Source of the DNA: Phoronis australis
Lineage: Eukaryota > Phoronida > Phoronidae
Length of the DNA: 64,000 bases
Assembly: GCA_002633005.1 (NCBI GenBank)
Contig: NMRA01000203.1
Span: 566,393 to 630,392 of the forward strand
Reading direction: 5' to 3'
Part shown: positions 47,825 to 59,700 of the stretch, piece after piece
Numbering within the stretch: position 1 is the stretch's first letter
How the letters are laid out: every line of letters begins with the position of its first letter
Translations under genes and position numbers: made by a program
The notes under the pieces: model-generated
What the model was told of the DNA's origin: nothing
Databases searched by the model: none
What the model saw: only the letters and a program-made list of their open reading frames with translations

Positions 47825-48740
47825 GTATAGTAGCCCCTACACAGCCAGCTAAACTACAAACGGTGGAGCTCCCCAGTAATGGGCGTTTCATACGCCACTA
47901 GTTTTTCGGTGAATTATGCCTCACACTGACTAAAACAACAGTCACCTTGCCTTTTGCGCGTAAAGGGACACTTAAGCCGGAGGTAGTTGATGTTTTTAAT
48001 TCCTTCCAACTCCAACAAATACTCCCGTTATCAAACTTTTTCTTCGAGCAGTCCCTCGGCCAGTTCCCAAAATTAGTAACGCACCATTTTTACACTGCGC
48101 GTGCCAGGGGATGTGACGTCATACCACGTGCCATGTGCAGTGTTAAAAATGGCGAGTTACTGATCTTGGGAACTGAACGAGGGACTGCTCGAAGAAAAAG
48201 TTTGAAAACAGTGAGTATTTCGTCGAGTTCAATACATTGACGTAGGGACGTGACAAAAAATTTCAAATTCTTATTTAATATTTAAAAATGCATTGATTTA
48301 ATAAAACATCAAAAACAGAGTCAAACAAAAAAAAAATTAACAAAATCCATTAAGCCGTTGACTTTTTATGAACGTTTGAAGAGCGATAATTAGCCCTTTT
48401 TTTTAGTCCTCTGAATACATGGGAGTAAATGCGCATTCATGTGACCCAAAATTAGTTTTTTNCTGATCTTGGGAACTGAACGAGGGACTGCTCGAAGAAA
48501 AAGTTTGAAAACAGTGAGTATTTCGTCGAGTTCAATACATTGACGGCCTCCTGAGGTGTCCCTCTATGGCACTCGACTGCACGAAAGGTACTTATAGCAA
48601 CGTAACTTTCATTTTTTAATCAGTGTGAGTCACAATTCGCCGAAAAGCTTCCGGCGTAATGAAGTACACCTATAGGAGCTCTACCGTTTGTGGTCTGTAC
48701 GGTAGTTTAACTAGACGCCAGACGGTGGTCACTCACTGTC
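47825..48740. mobile_element. foldback family FB, largest copy
   Basis: Arms of over 300 bp mirror each other: CTAAACTACAAACGGTGGAG, TTTTTCGGTGAATTATGCC, TCACACTGACTAAAACA, CAAACTTTTTCTTCGAGCAG on the left, with their complements on the right ending at CGTTTGTGG and AGTTTAACTAGACGCC. The centre is near 48117 (GTGACGTCATACCACGTG). An N at 48462 is flanked by a repeated 81-bp piece (48162-48242 and 48464-48545), and 48243-48461 differs between the two versions, so the true length is probably about 600-700 bp. No coding capacity. Confidence 0.75.
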
Positions 48741-49999
48741 CACTGTGGCCTGAGATTAAGCCACCGGCAAAGAGTCCTTTGTATATTGACTACACTCACT
48801 TCAGATTGCTCTCTTCTTTTGTTAATTTAGCAACGCACACATTTAAAATTCACAAAACCAAAAACAATGCTGCAAAGGTAAACCACGTTCTCAGTCGATT
48901 GTAAAAAACTCAAAAAAACTGCGGGACTTCCAAATCGTACCTCCTTTTATAAAGAGGTCCACCAGAGTTTGCCACCTAGTGGCAAAGTAAAGAGTGTTAG
49001 GCGTGTAGCCGCCGGCGGGGTTTACCTCGCAGAAAGTTGGCCAGCACTAGCACCAAGAACTGTAATTAGCTAAATTAATTAATTTGTTTGTCTTACTGAC
49101 GTGTTCATTTTCTTACGTAAATCCGGTCACATTATATCCACATGGAACTATTGGTCAGATTCTTTTTCCCCTATTTTTAAGTCAATTCTTCTCGGAGGTT
49201 GCTACCATGACTAGGCCATAACAAATTATCGGAACTGGTTTTATTTCGTTACAAGTTTTTGGTATTTTAATACCAGAAAACGAAATGTCAGAACAAATTT
49301 TGCAGCAGTGATCCGCCCAAATAGGAGTGTGAATGCCCTGTGGGTTCAGAAATTCCGAATCCGTTAATCGCCGCCAACCCGGCCCTCCCCCCGGTGGCTG
49401 TTGCAAGGAAAATTAAACAGCGGCAGCGTGAAAAAATATCCAGTGCAATTTGGAACGGCAGCGTGGGGCCAGAGCGTTTTTTAGTCCTCCGATAGACATG
49501 AATTTGGGTACACCAGGGTCCCACACCTTTCCGGCCGTCTGACGGTAGTCCGAGGCAACATCTTGCCCCCCCCCCCCTTAGTGGTATCCTAGATCCGGCA
49601 ATTCAACCTATAGATGAAAAGAAAAGACAGTCCAAACAAAAGCGCCGTTTTCGATAATGAAATGCTAACTACTCAACACCACCTCTCGCGGCCATCTACC
49701 CTACATATAAAATAATACTAATCTAACTTAATACTGGGTGAAAATAGTTTCCAACCAGGTGAAAATAGTTTCCACCTAGGTTGAATTATTTCCACCTAGG
49801 TGGAAAATGAAAAATGAAAAAATATTTAAACAAAAGTAGCGATGATACTTTCGGGCCACCGTATCAACGACACAGATCTCGATAGTTTCACTCGTAGCAT
49901 AGATTATCCTACGGACTTGCAGTGTCGTCAGTGGTAGCGCGGTGCGTCTTCGAAGTGGACCCAGTGGGGGCCACTTACTCAATCTAACATCAAAGGCTT
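48741..49999. other. intergenic; one MITE end at about 49560-49603
   Basis: No gene seen. A C tract followed by TATCCTAGATCCGGCAATTC at 49587-49606 looks like the right end of the hAT-like MITE family; its left end is not identified. A short GGTGGAAATAGTTTCCACCT-type repeat lies at 49737-49806. Confidence 0.4.
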
Positions 50000-50335
50000 A
50001 ATCACAAAGACATCGGGGCTGGTATTCCAAGTAAAGTACAGGGTCCTGCGTACGGTGTAGGTCGATCAGGTTGGCAATCAATGGCGATTCGTCGTACCCG
50101 CACGGCGACTTTTGGTGGGGGAGTGCGTGTACCACTCCAGGGAACTAACCTGTCAATAGCCGCACCGTTACAATTATTATGTCGGGGCGTAAGCATAAAA
50201 AAATAATAAAACCAAAAACACGGGCGCGAATATTTTTGCACCTGGATCAGAATATCAGGAACCCCAACTGGGAATCGAACCATAGGTCTCTAAATTGTCG
50301 GTCTAGCTGGTGCTCTTACCACTGAAATATTGAAG
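50000..50335 (-). mobile_element. tRNA-derived SINE, family 2
   Basis: On the minus strand 50335-50250 has an A-box-like TTTCAGTGGTAAGAGCACC and an exact B box GGTTCGATTCC. It is followed by a non-tRNA body (GCGCCCGTGTTTTTGG, TATGCTTACGCCCCGAC). The 5' half does not fold into a good acceptor stem. Confidence 0.55.
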
Positions 50336-52092
50336 ACCCTGTGCAATTACTGTTTGCAACCAACTGTTATGCCATACATCCCATGAGCGGAGTTTCTCCT
50401 TTTACGCACGAGGTTTGGACAATTATCATAATCAGTTGAGTAGTCAGTGAGTAGACTAGGTGAGCAGAGGTGAGGGCGCTATCTAATCGTCGCATGCCTT
50501 GAGTACTGAGCTAGGTATACGTATATAACAGCAAGCGCTTAATCATGTCAAGCCTGTACGCTATTTTATTTAGAACTAGGACGAATATCAAATATATTAC
50601 TCCCAGATTTAGAACGACCGTTCTTTTTTGATCCGTGACTTGGGTGTGCACGTCTACGTTCCCAACCAACCGCTGGAGTACTCTATGTATTGGCTGCAAC
50701 ATGTGAGTGACAGATGACTCATATATATCTCATATATATCTCCCGGCTTGATAATTTCTTGCCGACTTATTATTTCTCTGCTGCAACTAGTTATGACCTA
50801 TGACCCTCGTTTGGCAAGTACACTGTAATAGCCAAGGCAGCGATTGTCATCTTCACGTTTGTTTTTTTGCGTTTTAATGAGACGTACATTCACACACACA
50901 CCCCGTTAATTGACGACATTTCTGAGTCCTATCGTATACCGGGACCTCGTGCGCAAACAATGGGCCGCCGGACGGACCAGTGCAGCAGTGATTTATTGTC
51001 GGGTATTTTGTTAGGTGGATAATCAGGACATCTTACGTGAAAAATAAATGTTTTTCCACCACAGAGTTCGGTGAGTTTATGGTTGTCTATAATTAGCACG
51101 AAACGTAGCTGTTGTGTGGCGTTTTACATGGGTGCAAATACTTCGAAACTTGGTTCGCCGTGAATGAATCGATAGCGCCCTGTCAGAGGTCAACGTCGCT
51201 GCTCAGTGTGTTGGGTTCGAAGGGTGCTTTGCCTGACACGATTGTCTTTGTTAGAAATCTCGATCGACATTGATGCATAACGTAGGCGATGTTTCTAAGT
51301 GGTGACGTTCCTTGAGCAAACTGTTTGTCTACTGTCCATGCAGGCGACCAGCTGTTTAGGCTGTAGTTTGTGCGGTAAAGTGCTGGTCACAAAGATGATG
51401 TCAATACACCAGTCGACTGTGACAGGTCAAGAAAATGAGAGGGGTTTCCGATGGGGTCACATAATATAGGGAGGGGGGACTAGGGGGCAAAAAAATGTCT
51501 AATAATTAATTAGTGGTTGTGTGGATCGAATGAAACGAAACAAAGATATGTTGCACAAAACTGTACATATGTATTTTACACATCTAAAAGGCAGTTGGCT
51601 TATTAATTGCGGTTGAAACATTCCACTAGAAGGCCCATCATGCTCAACTGTAGACGCTCTGGCTATTGTCAGCACTCCTCTCGGTGTTTGAGCAAACCCC
51701 CCTGCATAGTGTGCACTTTGCCTTATGGACAGAGGTCAGCTCAAGCCTAGCTATTAAGTAGATGACATACGAACGCCTCTGCAGCTTATCACTGACACGC
51801 CGTTAATTTTTATTGCACTATCTCCCTCCTTGAAGGAGTATGAAATTATAAAGTAAGACTGGGAATACATGCCAGTGATCATAGACTCATTGGGTAAGTC
51901 TGCAGGGGACTACCGTGGTAACTACATTTCTTGTATTGTTTTCTGTGGTAATTGTGGTGGACCATGGTGTTGTTTTTTTTTGCTTGGCTATTTCGGTCTT
52001 TTATAGGACACTAAATCCCGTTTTGCTGGTTTCATGGAATCAATTTACACTCCGTGGTCTTTCTGATAATGCGCCATGACGCCATCGCTGAG
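50336..52092. other. intergenic, no gene defined
   Basis: No exon is supported. 50940-51300 is richer in CG dinucleotides than its surroundings and has a donor-like TTCG|gtgagt near 51069, so it may be a promoter and noncoding first exon of a downstream plus-strand gene. An ATATATCTC direct repeat lies at 50720-50745. Confidence 0.35.
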
Positions 52093-53028
52093 ATGTCGCC
52101 ACCGGCCACGCAAAGCAATATGGGTAATATTTTGGAGTTCCTTGCGGAATATGGCCGCGCGTGCAAGGCAGAGGCTCCGTCGCTGGTTCCCAGCGAGAGA
52201 CAGAGGATGCGTCTCACTCGAGTAATAAGGTTTTGCTTGAACTTGGTGATCTCAAAATCCCGTATGTTTGAACTTGGAATTCACATCTAGTGGTTATTAA
52301 AGCAATTAATTGAAACTTGTTGTTCAGTATATTTTTGTTATTAATTGATCCCACATTCCCCATCTTGCACTCATTTAGGCCTAAGTTTTCTGTTACCAGA
52401 ATTTGTGTCACAAAGTCGGAAGAATATGGGATCGGTCAATCAATAATCGTGAATAAGATCGTCGGTAGTTGAAAAAAGGCGAATAGAAATAATCAATATT
52501 TTACTAACGTGATTTTGCTTTTGAGAATGCAGTGTATTATTTAACAATGTGAACGTTACTATTTGAGTGAACTTGCCGAATATAATCAGCTTGCATTGTA
52601 GGCATTCTTTCTTTCTCTTCTTTACTCTTCACACTCGAAATCAAGTATTCCGAAGTGGTTCTCATACATTCCCTTACTAGTAAGACCGAGCTCAGAGGAG
52701 TAGGAGACACTTTTGTGCAATGCTCAATTGTCAGCCGCGAAAGCCAGGATTCGATCTTGCATCTCACAAACGGAAGTCTGGAGCTCAAACCACTGAGCCA
52801 CACTGTCTTCGCAAGACAGGATACTTCACTATGATTAATGAGATAAATTCAAGTATAATCCACCACAGTAGCGGCTCACTGTGCCAGAGACAATTGACGG
52901 CAAATCTTACGCTAACAGAATTTGCACGCAAATGCACGAACAAGCGTGCAGTTCACCCCCAGAGTATCCAGCGAATACTTCGGCACGTCATGGACTTGAT
53001 GACAACCGGACAAATTGTGGAGAGATAA
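52093..53028 (+). CDS. possible small two-exon gene, family not recognised
   Basis: Exon 52093-52221 begins ATGTCG and ends CGA|gtaata. Exon 52888-53028 follows GTGCCAG and ends in TAA. The joined frame is 89 residues: MSPPATQSNMGNILEFLAEY, GRACKAEAPSLVPSERQRMR, then LTEFARKCTNKRAVHPQSIQ and HVMDLMTTGQIVER. Composition is protein-like, the first exon is CG-rich, and the second part could be a small helical or winged-helix fold. I do not recognise the family. A SINE (52650-52812) sits in the intron. Splice sites are only moderate and another ATG in frame exists at 52069. The nucleoside hydrolase starts 694 bp downstream on the same strand. Confidence 0.4.
52650..52812 (-). mobile_element. tRNA-derived SINE, family 1, copy 2
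   Basis: Minus strand: TGTGGCTCAGTGGTTTGAGC (A box) and GATCGAATCCTGGC (B box), then the body with GAGCTC and TTACTAGTAAGGGAATG shared with 8967-9113. This copy keeps both pol III promoter boxes. Confidence 0.75.
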
Positions 53029-53722
53029 TTGCGGTCACAACTAGCGCACCTGTTTAGCTTACCAGTTTCAAAGTTAAAAAAACGAAGGCAAACTACCATA
53101 ATGTCTGTTTTTGAAATTAAAAAGTAATATTATCTGTCTTTGTATCCTTAAAGTCTATGCATTATAAGATAAGAGAAATTAGCGAATATTTTTTTCACCA
53201 GCGCGGCTAAAGCCTCACACATTCATTTGTGAATCGATTATGGCGGGTTAGCGTTGGAGTTGCCTCATATACTCCTATTTAAGTGCTGTTTTTTCTATTG
53301 TCTTATTTTCTGAAGCAAAGTTTAACTTGACGCCCTGCAAACAAAATGTTCGATGTAGGCCTACAGAGCGCACATGTTCCATGGTATGTCACGCCAGGGG
53401 TTAATTAACGTCTGATTACCCATGCCGTAGCCAGGTATTGCGACGGTCATTGCTAATTTATACACTCTCATGTCGTCAGCCGTCTACGTCACATTGGATA
53501 AGTAAGTGAGTACCTTTTTTAATCCCTAAGAAATGAAACAAATGAATAAAAGGCATGTTTCCCATCGTGTGATTGACCGTAATTCACTTTTTTGTTGGTA
53601 GTAATTTAAATCACGAAGTAAGTAACTGTGCGACATTGATGCACCTGATGTTTTGTTTTCCTACGGTATTTCAGTGAACTTTATTTTTAGGTTTAGTCTG
53701 ACTGGAGATATCTTTTGATAAG
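53029..53722. other. intergenic, presumed promoter side of the nucleoside hydrolase
   Basis: No gene or defined repeat. The start codon at 53723 lies 32 bases after TTTATTTTTAG (53681-53691), which could be an acceptor for a noncoding first exon. Confidence 0.35.
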
Positions 53723-56700
53723 ATGACTACAACGCCACCTACCAAACGACTAATTATCATTGATTGCGACCCTGGTGTGGACGATGCTCATGCTATTATG
53801 ATGGCGTTGAGTAGGCCGGAAGTTCAACTTCTCGCCATAACAGTGGTGCGAGGAAACTGTGGAGTTGAACAAGGCTGTTTGAACGCATTGAAAGTCCTGA
53901 AAGTGTGCAACGAAATAAAAGTATGCTACTGATTTGAAAAAGCGCCAGTAGTTGCAAATCTACTCTAGTGGTCTTTAAAGTGGCAGTCTGCCAAATCACT
54001 GACGTTAACATTTTATTCCACTGCTCTGTACTGGTCGTAACTTGTGACTTGTCTTGTTACCTTCAGCGATTGGTAACTTGTTTCGCCTCTGTTCTGTCAC
54101 ATGTGTCTACTTTGAACTTCCCTCTGTCAAAGAGTAAAGAGTTACCATTGTAAAACTGGTGTCAAATTCTTTATTACCCACATTAGAAATGATTTTGGGG
54201 GATTGGAAAGGATCGTCAGATCATTAGGCTTTGGCTTAATGACACGCCAAGTTAAATTAACTTCTGGGGCTAGAAATCACTTAAAATCTGAATAAATAAC
54301 GATGTGAGACCAATAAGTAATTTCATCCTTTTGTTGGTTTAAGCATCTGACGAATTTCATGAGACACATTCGATTACTTACAATAAAAACGTTTTCGAGC
54401 ATCAATGGCAGTGCGGTCCTCTTCAGAAAAATGGCTGCGGTGGAGTTGCAGAGTTCCCCATCTGACGTTTGACGTCGTATCACGGAACCCAAGGCAGGAA
54501 CTTCATCACGTGACTGCAATTCCACCAAACCATCATTTTAAGGATGACCACAGCGGCTACTGATGGTCAAAGACTTTCAAGTTATTGTATGTTTTCTATT
54601 GTGTCTCATGAAATTCTGACCGACTGAATGTGAACCAGTTTTATAACAGCAATTGGTATAGTCATTTTTTAACTGATGGCATGTTTATAACACCTTTGAA
54701 TTTATAAATGTGAAGCCACCAATTCTACCATAAGTGAGTTCATTCAACTTTTCATTGCATTTTAGGTGCCTGTGTATCAGGGAGCTCACTGTGCCTTATT
54801 AGGAGATGACTTCAGTACGCAGCCAGCCATAGCAATTCATGGGTCAGACGGTCTTGGGGACGTCTCTGATAGTGACACCCCAGATGCTGGTCTAATCCAA
54901 CAGGAACATGCAGCGCAGGCAATAGTTAATTTGGTCAAACAGAACCGAGGTTGGTTTTCTATGTAATGCGCGTATGCATGCTGCGTGTGCGTGCGTTCGA
55001 AGTTTTTGTGTGTGCGACGAGATATGAGTAGGTTTTTTAAGAAACCCCAGCACAATTCTTGTTATTCTGTACTTACACATATGCACGAGTCCAGCATTAG
55101 ACTCGTGTATATGTAGATGTAGAATGTTAACAACAATTGTGCTGGGCTGTCTACTGCTTATTTTGCCACAAACCAACGTCATCAAATACGGAGATTTTCT
55201 TGCATTTTCAAAACTTAGACCATACAAGCAGCTTTGTCTCGAAATTTCTATCTATATTTTTGTGAATTTGATTTATTAATTGCAGTGATTAATGTTTATT
55301 AAGCACTTTGGAAATGTTGATTGAGGTACAAGCATGATATTCCCATTTTCATCTTAAACGAGCTTTTTTCGTAGGATTTGCAGAGCTGTCATCCGACACT
55401 ATGTCTTGATTAGAAATCACAAGGCTCCCTGTAAACTACAAATAGCTCGAACTCTTTCAAAATTCTCTATTTTCTAACCACTGTTAGGCCCTGTGCTTAT
55501 TGTGTTGTAGTTTCTTACAGTGTCGTTTAATCAGAAATTATTTTTATTATTATTTATAGCCTTTCAACTTTTCCATGACCTCGCAATTACACGTACACTG
55601 CGAGCAATAGAGTAGGTCACTGATTTCCGTTTTTATGCACCCACAAAAATCGTAGTGGTGCCCAGCATACCGCCTTTTCTTCGTTCGTCCGCTGTTCGTC
55701 GATTTTCTCAAAAAGCGTATCACGGTTCTATGATGAAATTTGGCAAACACTTTGTGTGGTGGGACGCGCTGGCACTCCTTGCTGACCGTTTACACTTATC
55801 GACAAGAAATGCCTTTGGGAAGACTGGTCGACGAATTTTACCGGAACTACACTGAGGGAGTTTGTGGGAATGCGCTGGCGCTTGCCGCTTGTCAAACAGG
55901 CCTGCTACCTTAACACCCCCTGATGTCAATTTTAGTTTCAACAAGATTTTCCATCTCCGTCGATTGTTTTCAAAACAGATTCCCCCATTCGATGGCACTT
56001 GACACAAGGTATGTCATATGTGCCGGCACCAGTCAAGCTAAGAACGGATTTGACTACCGTGGCACCCCCTGTTAGCCATCGGCCAAGAGATCCTTGACAC
56101 AGTTTTAAATTTGCTAGTACTGTTTAAACCATTGCGTGGAAAGACTTAAAAACGAAGCACACCTTTCAGCTTTGCCATATTTGATGGACACGATGAATGC
56201 AACGTTGTTATTGTAGTTTAGTTAACTGCTTAGTTTTTCATTTCAGAAAAAAATGTGTTCGTTGCCAGTGGATGTAGTCATCGATGTCATTATGTGGGAG
56301 TCTTTTTATTAGTTCACACATTGTGCATTTGTCGATCTCATTTTACAAAAAATCCATCTTCCATTTGGCTTACTCTCAATCCCCGTGGTGATTTTTTTGA
56401 AATCATTTGACAACAAGCATCTAGGAGCTCATTTTGATTTGGAAAATGCCAATCCAGCAAAGTTAAGCATTCTTCACTCTTCTGAGTTTAAAAGTTAATT
56501 TCTCTGCAACACTGTATATATCGCTCGAGAGAAGGGGTAAATGAATGATGGAACTGTGTGATGAACGATTTTTTATCTTAAGGAAATGTAACCTTGGTTG
56601 CCATTGGACCTCTTACGAATATTGCTTTGGCCACCAGGCTGTTTCCGCAACTTGGAACATTTCTCAAGGAAACTATCATTATGGGAGGGACAATTGAAGG

Positions 56701-59700
56701 TAAGCTGTTCACAGTACATTAGTTATACATTACCTTATTAATATTTTGTTTAACGAATTTCGTTGGCCATTCGCAACTTAGCTTGAAATATCTATTCATT
56801 TTATTTATCGGCGTAGTGTATTTATTGAGAACAGTTCCACTACTGTAAACAATTAATGTTAAAATGTATTTTTGGACAACAATTTCCAAAAATTGCTCTG
56901 CCCTTGTGTGGCATGTAATTCTGTTATTACGGCATACACTCTCACTATTGGCAAATATTATAAATAGGATTTTATAAATAGGGTTAGAGTTTTTTTAAGA
57001 CTTGATATGCCAGGAAATATATTTATGTCCGGCGTATCCCATGTTGAGCATAGCCGTGCTAGCAAAGTTCCGTTCCCACACACATAAGGAGAGATGTGTT
57101 GGCGAAAATGGTCATTTAATATGACGTAGCAATAGAAATAATACAAAAATACTATCTCCAGAAATATGGGTGTGGAAGAACCGCCACTTCATGAATAAAG
57201 AGGTTAAATACTCGAGAATATAATGGACAATTACAAATACGTGAAATGTGGGTAGTAAGGAGTGGATTAAAGAGTTCCCACCATGACACTGTGTCTCAAA
57301 AGGAATTTTATTAATACACCTTAAGAAATTTAATAGCCTTTAGTATATGTGTTTCTAACAAACAAGCCGAAATTTTATTAAAATATTTGTCTGTTATCGG
57401 GGTTGTACTTTATGAGTGGAACACCGGCGCCTGGCGCCGTTGTTGTTTTTACCAGTGCGATACTGACGAGTTGTGAGGAAAGTCCAAGGAGAGCGTCGTT
57501 TTTCAGACATGTAAGGTACGTTTGTGGAGGCTGTAGTAACATCAATTTTACTGAGAACGTCTCTTTGTTCAAATTTCCTAAATACGTGAAAGTTGCGCTA
57601 TGTGCGCTGCACGAGAGTGTGAAATGTCAATGTGGAACATGTGATTCTGTCGGGAGCCACGCTTTGTTCGGCACAAGTTTCAAGGAATTGTGTTTCCAAC
57701 AAACACAAAAGCAGCGTTAAGATGAAGGACTCGTCAGCTTGCAAAATTTTATAAATAACGAACAAAATATTTCCATTCTGGGGCGAGTGATGCCGGGCTT
57801 TCGACCCCGGTCCACATCGAGTGCTAGTACGATACTCAGGCTTATGCATTGTGTTTAGACCGTGCCGTGTTCATTCCATCATGGCAATAGTGAATGAGAG
57901 TGTGACTTTTGTCAGTAATTATTTTCTGACTATTGACCACCACCAGGTTCAGTTGGTTGTGGCTGACATTCAGCATTTTTCATGCAAGTGGATCGAGTTG
58001 ATACCGCCTTAAAGCCGACGAAAGTTCGCTAAATATAAAATAGAATTCATTGTCTGATTCTCCAAGTACTTGCGTGTGACTGCCCGTATCCACTCTCTTA
58101 TCTGCAAAATAATTGTCCTGTTTTCGCTCAAAATCGACCTCATCTTCTCATCTGCTGTGTTCCGCCATTGCATTGGATTGTCAAGTGACCAAACGTGTTC
58201 TTTCCATTACATCATTTGGCTAAGAAACTTGTAAATAACTAATTTTTCTTCAAAATCAAAAAAATTCGATTTCATGATGTTTATTTCATATTAGCTAACT
58301 TAGATCTCAATAACTAAGAAAATGCATGGTGGGAACTCTAGAAAATAAATATGTACTGCATATTTGTTTCTGGCCAGAAAATGAGTAGGAACTTTAAAAT
58401 CAGCGGATGTGCAAACAACGACATATTGATCGACGTTTCGGTTTATTGTCTATAAACCATTCTCAGGACCAAAGATAAAAGTTCACAATAATCCAACCAG
58501 GTGACACAGTTGGAGAACAGACTGTACAGGTTCATGTCAAAATGCATTGTGAGCGTATAAAGACCAGAAATCAAAACAGTTGGAGATGCTGAGAATCCTG
58601 TTGATCACTCCAATGTAAAATTGTTCACATTCATTGCAGTTGAGTTGGCACACAACATGACTTCTTTGAGAATTGCTCAATGGTGTTTTTAGTCTATACA
58701 ATGACAGAAGTCTGTTAACAAGTTTAAAGATTGTTACAAGTTGTAAACACGGAGCAATAGCTCCAAACATTCTCTTAACAAGTCTAACAACCACTCAACT
58801 ACTGTTATCCAAAAAGGAAAGATTCTTTCTATAATTCAGGCCCATAACAACATCCGCAGGTGTCTTAGTGTGGTTGCGTAAAAATCTGTCAGTGCAAGAT
58901 TTTATAAATGTTGTGGGTATCCATTTTGAAACACACTTATGAAAAAGAAAGTGAGAATCTCACTGGTTTCCAGCTGCTGCGTTCTGTAGACGCCAGACAA
59001 TATTACGCAAGAGGCGGTGAGGTTGAGATGTTGGATTATGACGTTCCATAAGCGAAAACATATCTCAATGCAAGTGCACCACAAGTGTCTTGGGTCTACA
59101 GAACGCAAACCCAGATTTGGCCACTGTCCAAATATGGTGAACAATATTGGGCCTGTTTGTGCATGGATAACAAAAAAATTGGGGCATTGCAGTTTCATCT
59201 GTCGTGTCAAATGTTTATTGATTTTCATTATTTTGTCGTGCAGGAAAGGGAAATACTACTGCAGCGGCTGAATTCAACTTTAGTACTGACCCTGAGGCTG
59301 CCCACATTGTCCTTAATAACCTCGGAGGACTCATCAGACTATTGTCCTGGGAAACTACTGGTTTACAGGAGGAGCACCTTTTTGACTGGGTACGAAAAAA
59401 GAGACATGGCTTGTACATTTTGCGGAATGAGTATGGCCTGTGGTCTGAGGCATGTCACTATTCCTGTCCAAGAGTCAATGTAATTTTCTCACCTTGGAGT
59501 ATGACACGTGCTTGATATTTTCCAGATTCCCACTTTTCTGTCACATGGTAATCATTTGTGCGTGTGTGTGTGTGCGTGCGTGTGTGTTTGTGTGAGCGTG
59601 TGCGTGTGCGTGCGTGCGTGTGTTTGTCTGGCGGACTCAACTTCTGCAGTACCACATAGTGGCCATATTGTCCTGCTATCCTGCTGTCTGCTCTACATCT

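Noticed and set aside
49182-50283. Minus-strand frames of 68-93 codons
   Set aside because: They overlap a MITE end and a SINE; no coding signature.
57403-57720. 105-codon plus-strand frame in hydrolase intron 3
   Set aside because: Cys-rich but unfamiliar peptide, no exon signals in the hydrolase phase, and the hydrolase is complete without it.
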